A stretch of DNA of 64,000 nt from Cellulomonas taurus (GTDB lineage: Bacteria > Actinomycetota > Actinomycetes > Actinomycetales > Cellulomonadaceae): assembly GCF_012931845.1 (NCBI RefSeq), contig NZ_CP051884.1, positions 2,852,001-2,916,000 on the forward strand, read 5' to 3'. Positions 8,541 through 16,893 of this stretch are shown piece by piece. Under the pieces are notes generated by a model. It was not told the origin of the DNA. It was given only the letters and a program-made list of their open reading frames with translations, and did not search any database. A program made the translations under genes and the position numbers. Every line of letters begins with the position of its first letter. The stretch's first letter is position 1.

Positions 8541-9546
8541 CGTACTCGTCCTCGCCCTCGCGGCGGATCACGATCTGCCCGGACTCCTCCAGGCGACGGA
8601 TCACCTGGACGATGCCGGCGCGGGCCTCCTCGACCTGGGACAGGCGCACCGGGCCGAGCAGCTCGATCTCCTCCTCCAGGTTCTCCCGGGCACGCTCGGA
8701 GAGGTTGCGCAGGATCTTCTCCCGCACCTCCGGGGCGGCACCCTTGAGGGCCACGGACAGCTCGTTGGTCTCCACCCCGCGCAGCACCAGCTGCATGGCG
8801 CGGTCCTCGAGCAGGACGATGTCCCCGAACACGAACATCCGGCTGCGCACCTCGTCGGCCAGCGACTCGTCCCGGCTGGTCAGCCCCTCCAGGATCAGCT
8901 TCTCCGTGGTGGGGTCGGCGCGGTTGATGATCTCGACCAGCGGCTGCACGCCACCGATCGCCGCCATCTCGTTCGGGGTGAGCACGGTGGAGGCCTTGCG
9001 CTGCAGGCTCTCCGCGATCACCTGGACCACATCCGGGGATGCCCGCTCCATCAGGGCGATGCGGTGCGCGACCTCGGCCTGACGCTCGCCGGGCAGACCG
9101 GCCAGGATCGCCGAGGCGTGCTCCGGGCGCAGGTGGGCCAGCACCAGGGCGACCGCCTGCGGGTGCTCGCCGTTCAGCAACGAGAGCACCTGACGGGCGT
9201 CGGCGTGCTGCAGGAACTCGAAGGGCTGACCGGCCATCGAGGTCTGCAGCCGCTCGATCATCCCGGCCGCCTCGTCCCGGCCCAGCGCCCCTTCGAGCAG
9301 CTGGGTCGCGGCGCCGAGACCGCCGCCGACCGTGGGGCCGATCGCGGATGCCTGGTAGAACTCCTCGATCACCTCGTCGGCGACCCCCGGGTCGAGCCGC
9401 TCCAACCGCATGATCTCCGCGGTCAGCTCCTCGATCTCGGCGGTGTCGAGCTGGGCCATCACCCGGGCTGCCCGCTCGCGGCCGAGCTGCAGCAGCAGCA
9501 TGGCGGCCTTCTGGGTCCCGCTCAGTCCGATCGTCGTGGTGGACAT
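8533..9546 (-). CDS. fliG: FliG, flagellar motor switch protein
   Basis: C-ring protein that receives torque from MotA and sets rotation direction. The N-terminal domain starts SGTQKAAMLLLQLGRERAAR. The middle domain includes the EHPQ motif (LLNGEHPQAVALVLAHLRPE). The C-terminal domain has the charged torque helix (DEVRSRMFVFGDIVLLEDRA). The product is 337 aa, as usual. The ATG at 9546 overlaps the fliF stop by one base (TGATG). Confidence 0.97.
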   Translation of the reverse strand: MSTTTIGLSGTQKAAMLLLQLGRERAARVMAQLDTAEIEELTAEIMRLERLDPGVADEVIEEFYQASAIGPTVGGGLGAATQLLEGALGRDEAAGMIERLQTSMAGQPFEFLQHADARQVLSLLNGEHPQAVALVLAHLRPEHASAILAGLPGERQAEVAHRIALMERASPDVVQVIAESLQRKASTVLTPNEMAAIGGVQPLVEIINRADPTTEKLILEGLTSRDESLADEVRSRMFVFGDIVLLEDRAMQLVLRGVETNELSVALKGAAPEVREKILRNLSERARENLEEEIELLGPVRLSQVEEARAGIVQVIRRLEESGQIVIRREGEDEYVA

Positions 9547-11150
9547 CAGCGCCGTCCTGCCGGGTTGCTCATCCAGCCGCGGAGCAGGTCGGCGACCTCA
9601 CCGGGCTGTTCGTCGGCCAGGGCGGAGATCTCGGCCCGCTTGACCGCCAGCGACTCGGCGACGGGGTCGACCTCAGCGGGTCCAGGCAGGGCGGGAGGGA
9701 TGTCCGCGGGCTCCTCCAGCTCCGGCAGGTCGGCCGGCGGCTCCATCACGGTGGTCAGCTCGCCGATGTCTAGCGCCTCCCGGCGGGCGCGGCGCGAGCG
9801 ACGGGCCAGCACGATCCCGATGATGATGACCAGCAGGAGCAGCGCCCCGGCGATGGCCGCCTGGCGGATCATCGACTCGCGGGCGGCGGCGGCGCTCTCG
9901 GCGTCCGCGGCGGCCAGTGCCTGGGCGGCGGCGTCGGCACCGGTGGTGTCGAAGGCCATCCGCTGCACCGCGATCGTGTCGCCGCGGGCCGCGTCGATCC
10001 CGGCCGCCGCCGACAGCATCGCGGTCAGCTGCGCCATGTCGACCCCGGCGGACGCCGTGGTGTCCACCGCGACGGCCAGCGACTGGCGGCGCACCGAACC
10101 CGGTGCCTGCTGGGTGACCTCGGTGACCTTGTTGACGGCGTTGTTCACGTCCTCCGAGGTGCTCTTGTACGAGCCGTCCCCGTTGCCGTCACCGTTCGGT
10201 ACCGCGATGTTGTCCGGGCCGAGCACACCGGTGGCGTTGCCGGAACCGGTGCCGGTGTACTCCTCGGTGGTGGTCGAGGAGGCCAACGGCGGCACGTTCT
10301 CCGCGGCGGTGAACTCCTCGGTGGTGCGCTGGGTCTGGTCGTAGTCCAGGTCCGCGGTCATGGTGACCGCCGACTTGCCGGTGCCGAGCACCTGGTCGAG
10401 CAGCGCCTGGACGGCGGTGGTGACCCGGGACTCGTAGTCGGTGGTGGTCTGGTTGCCGGAGGCACCCGCGACACCGGTGCCGACCGCGGACAGCACCTGG
10501 CCGGAGGCGTCGATCACCGCGACGTCGGTGGCCTTCATGCCCTCGATCCCGGCGGAGACCAGGTGCACGATCGCCTCGACCTGATCGGTGGACAGCGTGG
10601 TGCCGGTCTTGGTGCGGATGAACACCGAGGCGGTCGGGTCCTGCTTCTCGGAGACGAACACCGAGTCGGTCGGCAGCGCGAGCTTCACGCTGGCCGAGTC
10701 GACACCGGACATCGCGCCGATGGTCTTGGCCAGCTCGCCCTCGATGGCGCGCTGGTAGGTGGTCTGCTGCTGGAACTCGCTGGACGTCATCGACATGCCG
10801 TCGAGCAGCGAGTAGCCGTCGCCGTCCTCGTTCGCCGGCAGACCGGCGGCGGCCAGCTTGAGCCGCATCGAGTACAGCTGGTCGTTGGGCACCATCACGG
10901 TGGCACCGCCGTCGGTGAGCTGATACTTCACGCCCTCCGAGTTGAGCTGGTCCACCACGGCGGACGCGTCCGACGCCGACAGGCCGGAGAACAGCGGGCT
11001 CATCGTGGGCTTGGCGGCCCAGTTCGCCAGCGCGATCCCGCCGAGGACCAGGGCAGCGACCGCGATCAGCGCGAAGGTGCGCTGCGGGAGGCTGAACTGC
11101 TTGACCGCACCGGTGAGGCGGCCGAACATCGACTTCACCTGGGCGGGCAT
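9546..11150 (-). CDS. fliF: FliF, flagellar MS-ring protein
   Basis: Forms the membrane ring on which the motor is built. An N-terminal membrane segment (FALIAVAALVLGGIALANWA) is followed by the SMxxPLFSGLSASDASAVVDQL ring-building region and YscJ/FliF domain (YSMRLKLAAAGLPANEDGDG, QTTYQRAIEGELAKTIGAMS). A second helix near residues 425-450 (ALLLLVIIIGIVLARRSRR) leads into an acidic cytoplasmic tail that binds FliG. It has 534 aa and is translationally coupled to fliE upstream and fliG downstream. Confidence 0.97.
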   Translation of the reverse strand: MPAQVKSMFGRLTGAVKQFSLPQRTFALIAVAALVLGGIALANWAAKPTMSPLFSGLSASDASAVVDQLNSEGVKYQLTDGGATVMVPNDQLYSMRLKLAAAGLPANEDGDGYSLLDGMSMTSSEFQQQTTYQRAIEGELAKTIGAMSGVDSASVKLALPTDSVFVSEKQDPTASVFIRTKTGTTLSTDQVEAIVHLVSAGIEGMKATDVAVIDASGQVLSAVGTGVAGASGNQTTTDYESRVTTAVQALLDQVLGTGKSAVTMTADLDYDQTQRTTEEFTAAENVPPLASSTTTEEYTGTGSGNATGVLGPDNIAVPNGDGNGDGSYKSTSEDVNNAVNKVTEVTQQAPGSVRRQSLAVAVDTTASAGVDMAQLTAMLSAAAGIDAARGDTIAVQRMAFDTTGADAAAQALAAADAESAAAARESMIRQAAIAGALLLLVIIIGIVLARRSRRARREALDIGELTTVMEPPADLPELEEPADIPPALPGPAEVDPVAESLAVKRAEISALADEQPGEVADLLRGWMSNPAGRR

Positions 11151-11455
11151 CAGGCCTGCATCCTCATGATCTCGGTGAAGGCGTCGACCGCCTTGTTCCG
11201 GACGGCGGCGGTCAGCTCGAGCTGGAGCTTCGCCTCGGCGGCGGCCACCGTGTAGTCGTGCACGTCGTCCAGGTCACCGGAGACGGCCTTGATCGCGAGC
11301 TCGTTGCTGGTCGACTGCGCCTGGGTGACGTTGGTGATCGCGCCGCTCAGGACGTTCGAGAACCCGTTGTCGCCGACCGCGTTCGTCGTCGTGGCGGGGC
11401 TCAGGGCGGGCAGGTAGGAGGTGCCGGTCACGCCGGACACGGGGCTGATGCTCAT
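11150..11455 (-). CDS. fliE: FliE, hook-basal body adaptor
   Basis: Small protein joining the MS ring to the rod. The ATG at 11455 (MSISPVSGVTGTSYLPALSP) overlaps the flgC stop by ATGA and gives 101 aa, the usual size. The C-terminal FliE motif is visible: DDVHDYTVAAAEAKLQLELT followed by AAVRNKAVDAFTEIMRMQA. A longer open frame upstream is the shadow of flgC and is rejected. Confidence 0.95.
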   Translation of the reverse strand: MSISPVSGVTGTSYLPALSPATTTNAVGDNGFSNVLSGAITNVTQAQSTSNELAIKAVSGDLDDVHDYTVAAAEAKLQLELTAAVRNKAVDAFTEIMRMQA

Positions 11456-11856
11456 GCGTTGCGTCCGATCTGGAGAGCTGCCTCGTAGGAGGCCTTGGCC
11501 CGGTCGACCACCGCGGCGTTCGCCTGGTAGCCGCGCTGCGCCATGATGAGCTGCCCCATCTGGCTGGCCATGTCGATGTCGGGGTACTTGACGTAGCCGT
11601 CGGCGTCCGCCAGCGGGTTCGTGGGCTCGTAGACCATCCGGCCCTCGGCGGACCCCAGGGCGATGCCGCTCACCTGGGCGCCGCCGCCGTTCTGGGCGGA
11701 GATCTCCGAGGCGACCACGTACTTCGCCTGGTAGGCGGCCTCGTTGGTGGGCCGCACGGTGTTCAGGTTGGACAGGTTGTCCGACACCGCGTCGATCCAC
11801 TTGCGGTAGACGGTCATGCCGGTGCTGGCGATGCCGATCGCCCCGAAGGTGGTCAT
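11452..11856 (-). CDS. flgC: FlgC, flagellar proximal rod protein
   Basis: Rod subunit. The N-terminal rod motif is IASTGMTVYRKWIDAVSDNL followed by SNLNTVRPTNEAAYQAKYVV. The C-terminus carries the family end: ADGYVKYPDIDMASQMGQLI, MAQRGYQANAAVVDRAK. The product is 134 aa, normal for FlgC. It is coupled on both sides by short overlaps (flgB TGATG, fliE ATGA). Confidence 0.96.
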   Translation of the reverse strand: MTTFGAIGIASTGMTVYRKWIDAVSDNLSNLNTVRPTNEAAYQAKYVVASEISAQNGGGAQVSGIALGSAEGRMVYEPTNPLADADGYVKYPDIDMASQMGQLIMAQRGYQANAAVVDRAKASYEAALQIGRNA

Positions 11857-12203
11857 CAGGAGGTCCTCATCGCGGAGCGGATGGACGAGAAGGTGCCGTC
11901 GATCGCCTGCGTGGCCAGCTGGTAGCGCAGGTTCGTGTCGACGTTGAGCAGGGTCTCGGTGTCGAGGTTGACGTTGTTGCCGTCCTCGCGGGTGGGCTCC
12001 AGGGAGCGCGCCACCGAGGCGGTCGCAGCACCGCTGCCGTTCGAGACGGCGCGGGTCAGGGCGTCCTCGAAGCTGACCCGCTTGGCGTGGTAGCCCGGGG
12101 TCTGGATGTTCGCCACGTTCTCGGCGATGGTGCGCTGGCGCAGCGCCAGACCGTCAAGGGCGCTGGAGAGCGCGACGAAGCTCACGGAGTCGAACATGCC
12201 CAT
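11856..12203 (-). CDS. flgB: FlgB, flagellar proximal rod protein
   Basis: First gene of the large rod/motor/export operon. The ATG at 12203 (MGMFDSVSFVALSSALDGLA) has AGAGGA 11 nt upstream; a second ATG lies two codons later. A longer frame to 12287 is rejected because that codon falls inside the predicted -10 element. The rod motif LRQRTIAENVANIQTPGYHA is clear, and the C-terminus (LNVDTNLRYQLATQAIDGTF) fits FlgB. The product is 115 aa. Confidence 0.94.
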   Translation of the reverse strand: MGMFDSVSFVALSSALDGLALRQRTIAENVANIQTPGYHAKRVSFEDALTRAVSNGSGAATASVARSLEPTREDGNNVNLDTETLLNVDTNLRYQLATQAIDGTFSSIRSAMRTS

Positions 12204-12283
12204 CGGCCAGTGATCCTCTTCGAGGGTGGTTCCTGGTCGGCCGATCCGTGGCCTGCTGCGCGAGCGATCCGTGCTCGCTGTCC

Positions 12284-12310
12284 CCATCGGTCACCGCGTC
12301 GTCACGATGA
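12284..12310 (-). promoter_or_regulatory. Predicted FliA/WhiG-type promoter of the flgB operon
   Basis: On the minus strand TCAT (12310-12307), a 15-nt spacer, and ACCGATGG (12291-12284), with an A-rich AAAAAACC stretch just upstream. The flagellin promoter has a similar CAAAACCC stretch in the same place. The predicted leader before flgB is about 75 nt. Confidence 0.7.
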
Positions 12311-12355
12311 GAGGTTTTTTGCGCCGTCTTCGCAGGTCAGGGCATTCTGTCGGGC

Positions 12356-12367
12356 ATTGTCCGAATT
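12356..12367. promoter_or_regulatory. GTCCGAAT box upstream of the flgB promoter
   Basis: ATTGTCCGAATT lies 46 bp upstream of the flgB -35 element. It resembles the TTGTCCGATT boxes in the fliA/flgN intergenic region (16780-16920), and may bind a shared flagellar regulator. This is inference from sequence similarity only. Confidence 0.4.
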
Positions 12368-12382
12368 GCCGTAAAAGCCGTC

Positions 12383-12703
12383 TCAACCCTCGGCGTCGAG
12401 GTACACCGGCAGGGCGGGTGCCTTGGCGGTGATCTGCTGCACGACGGCGGCCTCGCGGCGACTCATCGCGGCGGCCGCGGCGGTGCGGTGAGCGAGGTCG
12501 AGGTGTCGGGCGAGCAGTGCCTCGGCCCGGTCCTTCAGTTCCAGCGGCAACGGACCCAGTCCGTGCGGCGGCGTCCACCGAGGCACCTCGACCAGGGGCA
12601 GGTGGGCGGCGGCCAGCAGCCGCTCGGCGTCGTCGGCCGCCAGCTCCAGCTCGTCCAGCGCGGACAGCCAGGCGACCTCCCAGTCCAGCAGGTCAGCCGA
12701 CAC
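12383..12703 (-). CDS. Small FliT-like protein following fliS
   Basis: A 106-aa acidic, helix-rich protein (DLLDWEVAWLSALDELELAADD, EVPRWTPPHGLGPLPLELKD, RAEALLARHLDLAHRTAAAA). Its GTG start at 12703 overlaps the fliS stop by 11 nt, so it is coupled to fliS. By size, composition and position after fliD-fliS it is probably a FliT-type export chaperone, but no diagnostic motif proves this. Transcription probably ends before the flgB promoter. Confidence 0.7.
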   Translation of the reverse strand: MSADLLDWEVAWLSALDELELAADDAERLLAAAHLPLVEVPRWTPPHGLGPLPLELKDRAEALLARHLDLAHRTAAAAAMSRREAAVVQQITAKAPALPVYLDAEG

Positions 12704-13133
12704 CGAGCACCCCGGTGGGGGCTCCGAGCACTCCGGCCCGCTGGGTCGGCACGTCGGCGGACATGCTCGCCGCCGCCTCGTGCCAGGTGTCCCGCAGCGG
12801 GGCGATGACGCCGCGCACCCCGGCCACCCGGTCGGCGTCGCCGGTCAGCCCGGCCTCGATCAGCTCGGAGAGCGCGAAGGTGTAGAGCGCGAGCAGCCCT
12901 TCGCCGCCCTCCCAGGCGTCCACGTCCAGGTCGGCGATCAGCTCGGCGACGATCTGCTGGGCGTGGGCCACCTGCTGGACACCCTCCGGTCGGCGACCCT
13001 CCCGCAGTGCTGCCTCGCCCCGGTCGAGGTCGAGGACCAGCCGGTCGTACAGCATGGTGAGCAGCTTCGCCGGGCCGGCGGTGGCGACCGCGTCAGCCAG
13101 GAAGCGCGAGCGATAGGCGTCGATGCCAGCCAT
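12693..13133 (-). CDS. fliS: FliS, flagellin export chaperone
   Basis: Binds the flagellin C-terminus to prevent early polymerisation. From the ATG at 13133 it reads MAGIDAYRSRFLADAVATAG, then the FliS signature PAKLLTMLYDRLVLDLDRGE and AQQIVAELIADLDVDAWEGG. The product is 146 aa with a Gly/Val-rich tail. The longer open frame above it is the shadow of fliD. It lies 14 nt after fliD with a GGGGGA ribosome site. Confidence 0.95.
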   Translation of the reverse strand: MAGIDAYRSRFLADAVATAGPAKLLTMLYDRLVLDLDRGEAALREGRRPEGVQQVAHAQQIVAELIADLDVDAWEGGEGLLALYTFALSELIEAGLTGDADRVAGVRGVIAPLRDTWHEAAASMSADVPTQRAGVLGAPTGVLGVG

Positions 13134-13147
13134 CTTCCGGTCCCCCG

Positions 13148-14500
13148 TCACTTCGAGTTCGAGTTGAGCTGGGCGATCTGGCCGGAGAGCCAGTCGGACT
13201 GCGACTGGAGGTTCGACAACGAGACCTCCAGCGCGGCGTAGGTCTTCACCAGGGCGGCCCGTCGATCGGTCAACCGGGTGTCCCAGCTCGCGATCCGGTC
13301 GGTCAGGTCGTCGACCTCGCCCTGCCAGGTGGTGATCTGGCTGGTCAGCGTGCCCTTGGTGGTGTCGGAGGCGGTGGTCGCGACCTTCTCCACGTTGCCC
13401 GCGAGCGTGGTGATGACCTTCTGCACCTTGGCGGGGTCGGCGGCCATCGCCGTCGCGAAGACGTCCGCGTCGAAGGTGAAGGTGCCGTCCTTGTTCAGCA
13501 CGATGCCGACCTGCGCGGCGGAGCTGTCGCCCACCGCGGCCGACCCTGCCCGGGTGACCTCCTGCTGGAGCAGCCGCACCGTGGTGTTGCCCGACAGCAG
13601 GCCACCCTTGATCAGCTTGCCGCCGTCGGAGGCGGTGCCGGTGGAGCTGGCGGTGCGCGAGGCGATCTCGGACAGCACGGTGTTCAGGTTGTTCACCAGA
13701 CCGGACGCCAGCGAGCTGAGCGCCGCGTCGTTGCGGCTGATCGTCACGGTGACCGGGTCGGTGCTGGTCTTGACCGCATTCACCGTGACGCCGGTGGCGA
13801 GGTCGGTGAAGGTGTTGGTGCTCGAGGTGACCGCGGACTCGGCGTCGGAGCCCGGCCACAGCGTGATCTTCGCGTCCGAGGCGGCGCGGATCGACTGCGT
13901 GGTCAGGCTGGACCCGTCCAGCGGGTTGTCGGCGGTGAGGGTGAAGGCATGTCCGGCACCGGTCTCGGTGGCGGTCAACTGCAGCCGGATCTGCGGGTTG
14001 TCGGCGGTGCCGACGTTCAGGGCGGAGGCCTTCACCCCGGTGCCGTCGGCATTGAAGGCCGCCAGCACGTCGGTGATGTTGCTGCTCACGGGAGTGAGGG
14101 TCTGCGTCGACCCGTCGGCGGCGGTCAGCGTGAAGCTCGGGGACCCGTCGTAGTACGCGGGCAGGGAGTACATCGTCGACTGGGACGCGGCCACGGCGTC
14201 CACCCGGAAGGTCAGGGTGGAGGGGGTGGCGCTCTCACCGATCGAGACGCCGGCGACGGCGGAGTCGGAGGTGGTGGCCTTCACGGCCTGCCAGGAGGTG
14301 GCGGTGGCGGCGGTCTTCGCCGAGGTGGCCAGCGAGGCGACCTTGGTGTTCAGCGCCTGCAGTGCCGCGACCAGGGAACTGGTGGAGGACTTCTTGGACT
14401 TCAGCAGGGTCTGCTGGTTGGCCTCCACGGCCATCAGCTTGTCGATCACGTCACTGGTCTTCAGACCGCTGACGAGTCCGTCGATGCCCATTCCGGCCAT
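13148..14500 (-). CDS. fliD: FliD, flagellar filament cap
   Basis: Caps the filament and folds incoming flagellin. The FliD N-terminus is GIDGLVSGLKTSDVIDKLMA followed by VEANQQTLLKSKKSSTSSLV. The C-terminal domain (NKDGTFTFDADVFATAMAAD, ITTWQGEVDDLTDRIASWDT) ends with the family coiled coil (LSNLQSQSDWLSGQIAQLNS). It has 450 aa. It lies behind a strong hairpin after the flagellin gene, so its expression probably comes by read-through. Confidence 0.95.
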   Translation of the reverse strand: MAGMGIDGLVSGLKTSDVIDKLMAVEANQQTLLKSKKSSTSSLVAALQALNTKVASLATSAKTAATATSWQAVKATTSDSAVAGVSIGESATPSTLTFRVDAVAASQSTMYSLPAYYDGSPSFTLTAADGSTQTLTPVSSNITDVLAAFNADGTGVKASALNVGTADNPQIRLQLTATETGAGHAFTLTADNPLDGSSLTTQSIRAASDAKITLWPGSDAESAVTSSTNTFTDLATGVTVNAVKTSTDPVTVTISRNDAALSSLASGLVNNLNTVLSEIASRTASSTGTASDGGKLIKGGLLSGNTTVRLLQQEVTRAGSAAVGDSSAAQVGIVLNKDGTFTFDADVFATAMAADPAKVQKVITTLAGNVEKVATTASDTTKGTLTSQITTWQGEVDDLTDRIASWDTRLTDRRAALVKTYAALEVSLSNLQSQSDWLSGQIAQLNSNSK

Positions 14501-14527
14501 GGCGGGATGTTCCTCTCCGATGATGCG

Positions 14528-14571
14528 CCACGGGCGGCGAGCCGGATGTGGGTCCGACTCGCCGCCCGTGG
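14528..14571 (-). terminator. Hairpin between flagellin and fliD
   Basis: A perfect 14-bp inverted repeat, CCACGGGCGGCGAG at 14528-14541 pairing with 14558-14571, lies 9 bp after the flagellin stop. There is no U-tract. It may attenuate transcription so that flagellin far exceeds the downstream cap and chaperone genes, or stabilise the flagellin mRNA. Confidence 0.65.
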
Positions 14572-14580
14572 ACTACAGAA

Positions 14581-15762
14581 TCACTGCAGGAGCTGCAGCA
14601 CGCTCTGCGGGATCGACTTGGCCTGCGCGAGCATGGCCGTACCGGCCTGGGACAGGATCTGGGCGCGGGTGAACGAGACCATCTCCTTCGCCATGTCGGT
14701 GTCGCGGATCCGGCTCTCCGAGGCGGTCAGGTTCTCGACCGCGACGTTGAGGTTGTTGATGGTGTGGTCGAAGCGGTTCTGGACCGCACCCAGCTGGGAA
14801 CGGGTCTTCGACACGTCGGTGATCGCGGCGTCGATCAGGTCGATCGCCTCGGTCGCCCCGGACTTCTGGGTGAAGGTCGGGGAAGCGGCGGCCACGGCGG
14901 AGGCGGACGCGTCCGCTGCCGGGGTGGTGCCGGTGATGACCAGGCCGTCGGTGGCGTCGAACGCCGCCGTCACGCCAGCACCGAAGGTCTTGGTGAGGGC
15001 GGTGTTCAGGGTGGCCAGGTCGGCGGTGCCGGCGCCGGTGGCACCGGTGCCCTCGAACTTCACCGAGGCGAGGTCCAGGGACTTGGAGCCGATGGAGATG
15101 GTGCCGTTCAGGCCCTTGAGCGAGGTGTCCGCGTCCAGGCTGGCGATGGCGACCGAACCGGCGGTGCCGGCCACGGCGTTGGTGACGGTGGCAGCGGTGG
15201 CGTCGGAGGCCACGGCGGTCACGTTGATGCCGTTGACACCCAGACCCTCCGAGGACAGCCCGTTGGCACGGGTCAGGTCCACGGTGATCTTGTCCTGCGC
15301 CGAGGTGTTGGCGCCCACCTGGAAGGTGCCGGAGTACTTGCCGTCCAGCAGCTTGGTGCCGTTGAACTGCGTGGTGTCGGAGATCCGGGTCAGCTCGGTC
15401 TTGAGCTGGTCCATCTCGTCCTGGATGTTGCCCTTGGCGGTGTCGGACAGACCACCGTCGTTGGAGGCCTGGACGGACAGGGTCCGCATCCGCTGCAGGA
15501 TGGAGTGGGTCTCGGTCAGGGCGCCTTCAGCGGTCTGCACGACCGAGATGCCGTCCTGAGCGTTACGCACTGCCTGCTGGGTGCCACCGATCTGGGCACG
15601 CAGGCCCTCGGAGATGGCCAGGCCGGCTGCGTCGTCCGCCGCGCGGTTGATCCGCAGGCCGGAGGACAGCTTCTCCAGCGAACGGCTCAGGTCGTTCTGC
15701 GTGTTGGACAGGTTGCGGTACGAGTTCATCGCCGCGAGGTTCTGGTTGATCGACAGACCCAT
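14581..15762 (-). CDS. fliC: Flagellin
   Basis: Filament subunit. The conserved N-terminal D0/D1 region is MGLSINQNLAAMNSYRNLSN, SRSLEKLSSGLRINRAADDA, GLAISEGLRAQIGGTQQAVR. The central variable domain (about residues 150-290) is rich in Ala, Thr, Gly and Ser. The C-terminus is RSQLGAVQNRFDHTINNLNV, ESRIRDTDMAKEMVSFTRAQ, AGTAMLAQAKSIPQSVLQLL. It has 393 aa. A GGAGG ribosome site precedes the ATG, with a FliA-type promoter about 60 bp upstream. It is the only flagellin gene in the window. The nearby glycosyltransferases raise the possibility of glycosylation. Confidence 0.97.
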   Translation of the reverse strand: MGLSINQNLAAMNSYRNLSNTQNDLSRSLEKLSSGLRINRAADDAAGLAISEGLRAQIGGTQQAVRNAQDGISVVQTAEGALTETHSILQRMRTLSVQASNDGGLSDTAKGNIQDEMDQLKTELTRISDTTQFNGTKLLDGKYSGTFQVGANTSAQDKITVDLTRANGLSSEGLGVNGINVTAVASDATAATVTNAVAGTAGSVAIASLDADTSLKGLNGTISIGSKSLDLASVKFEGTGATGAGTADLATLNTALTKTFGAGVTAAFDATDGLVITGTTPAADASASAVAAASPTFTQKSGATEAIDLIDAAITDVSKTRSQLGAVQNRFDHTINNLNVAVENLTASESRIRDTDMAKEMVSFTRAQILSQAGTAMLAQAKSIPQSVLQLLQ

Positions 15763-15818
15763 GATCGTTTCCTCCGTGAGTGGGGTCGTAGGTGGCCCAT
15801 CCGTGGGCTCACCCGGTC

Positions 15819-15845
15819 ACATCGGCCGGGCGGGAACCCGGCTGA
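15819..15845 (-). promoter_or_regulatory. Predicted FliA/WhiG-type promoter of flagellin
   Basis: On the minus strand TCAG (15845-15842), a 15-nt spacer and GCCGATGT (15826-15819), preceded by CAAAACCC. It matches the general FliA -10 GCCGATAA and the other three flagellar promoters here. A small GGTGGCCCA/TGGGCTCACC hairpin follows in the leader. Confidence 0.75.
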
Positions 15846-15866
15846 GGGTTTTGGGGGCGGAAGTTC

Positions 15867-16724
15867 TCAGACCGCGAAGGTCTGGTGCTCCGCGGGGGTG
15901 TGCTGCGTCGGCACCGTGTGCGGTGCGGCGGCGGCGGACATGGCGGCCCGGCTGGCCACCGCGGCGAAGTAGGACCGGCGACGGCGCTCGGCCACGCCGT
16001 CCGGGCGGGCACCGGTCGGCACCAGCTCCGGGTCGAGGCTCGCGTTCAGCCCGTCCTTCATCAGACCGAGGCCCTCGGTGCGCAGCTGGCTGATCCGGGA
16101 CTGGGTGACGCCCAGTTCCTCCGCCAGTTCGGCCACCGACCGGTCCTGCAGGAACAGGCCCTCGATCACTAGGCGCAGTCGCTCGGGCAGCGTCTCGACC
16201 GCCGCCCGCAGGTAGCGCAGCCGCTCCCCCATCAGGACGTTGTCCTCCGGGCCGGGCGCCTCGTCCCGGACCAGGTCGGCGACCGGGTGCACGGTGGCGT
16301 CCATCGACAGCACCCGACGCTCGGCGTCCTGGCGGGCCTGGTCCACCGCTGCCACATCGGTGCCCAGCTCGCTGGCGAGCTCGGTGCGCGACGGGGTGCG
16401 GCCCAGGGTCGCGGTCAGTCGGTCGCTGGCGGCACCCAGTTCACGGGCGCGGTGCCGGGCGCCACGGCTGGCCCAGTCCATCGAACGCAGCTCGTCGATC
16501 AGCGCGCCCCGGATCCGCAGCGCGGCGTACCGGCTGAACGGCACCCCGGTCTCCGGGTCGTAGGCACGGGAGGCCAACACCAGGGCGAGGTGCCCGGCCG
16601 AGACCAGGTCCTCCCGGCTGACGGTGGCGGGCACCCGGGCGAGGACCTCGCTGACGTGGTAGCCCACGAGCGGGAGGTTCGCGACGACCAGGTCGTCGGC
16701 GGCGGGGGCGGCTGCGTTGTTCAC
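15867..16724 (-). CDS. fliA: FliA/WhiG-type flagellar sigma factor
   Basis: Sigma factor for late flagellar promoters. Region 2 is visible in DLVSAGHLALVLASRAYDPE, TGVPFSRYAALRIRGALIDE and LRSMDWASRGARHRARELG, the FliA/WhiG pattern. Region 3 follows (RLTATLGRTPSRTELASELG). Region 4 is LPERLRLVIEGLFLQDRSVA with the helix-turn-helix ELAEELGVTQSRISQLRTEG. It has 285 aa with a Pro/Ala-rich tail. The start is a GTG at 16724 with a weak GAGAA ribosome site. It is divergent from flgN and shares an intergenic region with CRP-like and GTCCGAtT sites. Confidence 0.93.
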   Translation of the reverse strand: MNNAAAPAADDLVVANLPLVGYHVSEVLARVPATVSREDLVSAGHLALVLASRAYDPETGVPFSRYAALRIRGALIDELRSMDWASRGARHRARELGAASDRLTATLGRTPSRTELASELGTDVAAVDQARQDAERRVLSMDATVHPVADLVRDEAPGPEDNVLMGERLRYLRAAVETLPERLRLVIEGLFLQDRSVAELAEELGVTQSRISQLRTEGLGLMKDGLNASLDPELVPTGARPDGVAERRRRSYFAAVASRAAMSAAAAPHTVPTQHTPAEHQTFAV

Positions 16725-16779
16725 GATCCGGTTCTCGGCCCCGCGCTGAATGGCCTTGAGCGTTTCCCAGGAACTTCAT

Positions 16780-16846
16780 CGCTTGTCCGATTCCTCCCCG
16801 AAATACCGGAATTTCGGACCTATCCGGTCGACGAATCGGACAAGCG
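16780..16846. promoter_or_regulatory. Nested inverted repeats upstream of fliA (candidate operator)
   Basis: A perfect 14-bp inverted repeat, CGCTTGTCCGATTC at 16780-16793 and its complement at 16833-16846, encloses a second one, CCGAAAT-N6-ATTTCGG at 16798-16817. Two direct GTCCGAT boxes follow at 16903-16910 and 16912-16920. The interval 16725-17025 (301 bp) contains no gene, only these sites, a CRP-like site and the flgN promoter. Confidence 0.55.
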
Positions 16847-16877
16847 ACCCCATTCCTCCGGGTGACACCCGGTTGGG

Positions 16878-16893
16878 TGTGATGCACGTCACA
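16878..16893. promoter_or_regulatory. crp site: Perfect CRP/GlxR-type binding site between fliA and flgN
   Basis: TGTGATGCACGTCACA, an exact TGTGA-N6-TCACA dyad. Actinobacterial CRP/GlxR proteins recognise this pattern. It lies about 160 bp upstream of the fliA start codon and about 100 bp upstream of the expected flgN transcription start, so cAMP could control both halves of the flagellar regulon. Confidence 0.7.

Noticed and set aside
12287-12291. Longer flgB start at 12287
   Set aside because: The codon lies within the predicted -10 element, and the ATG at 12203 has a ribosome site and the family N-terminus.
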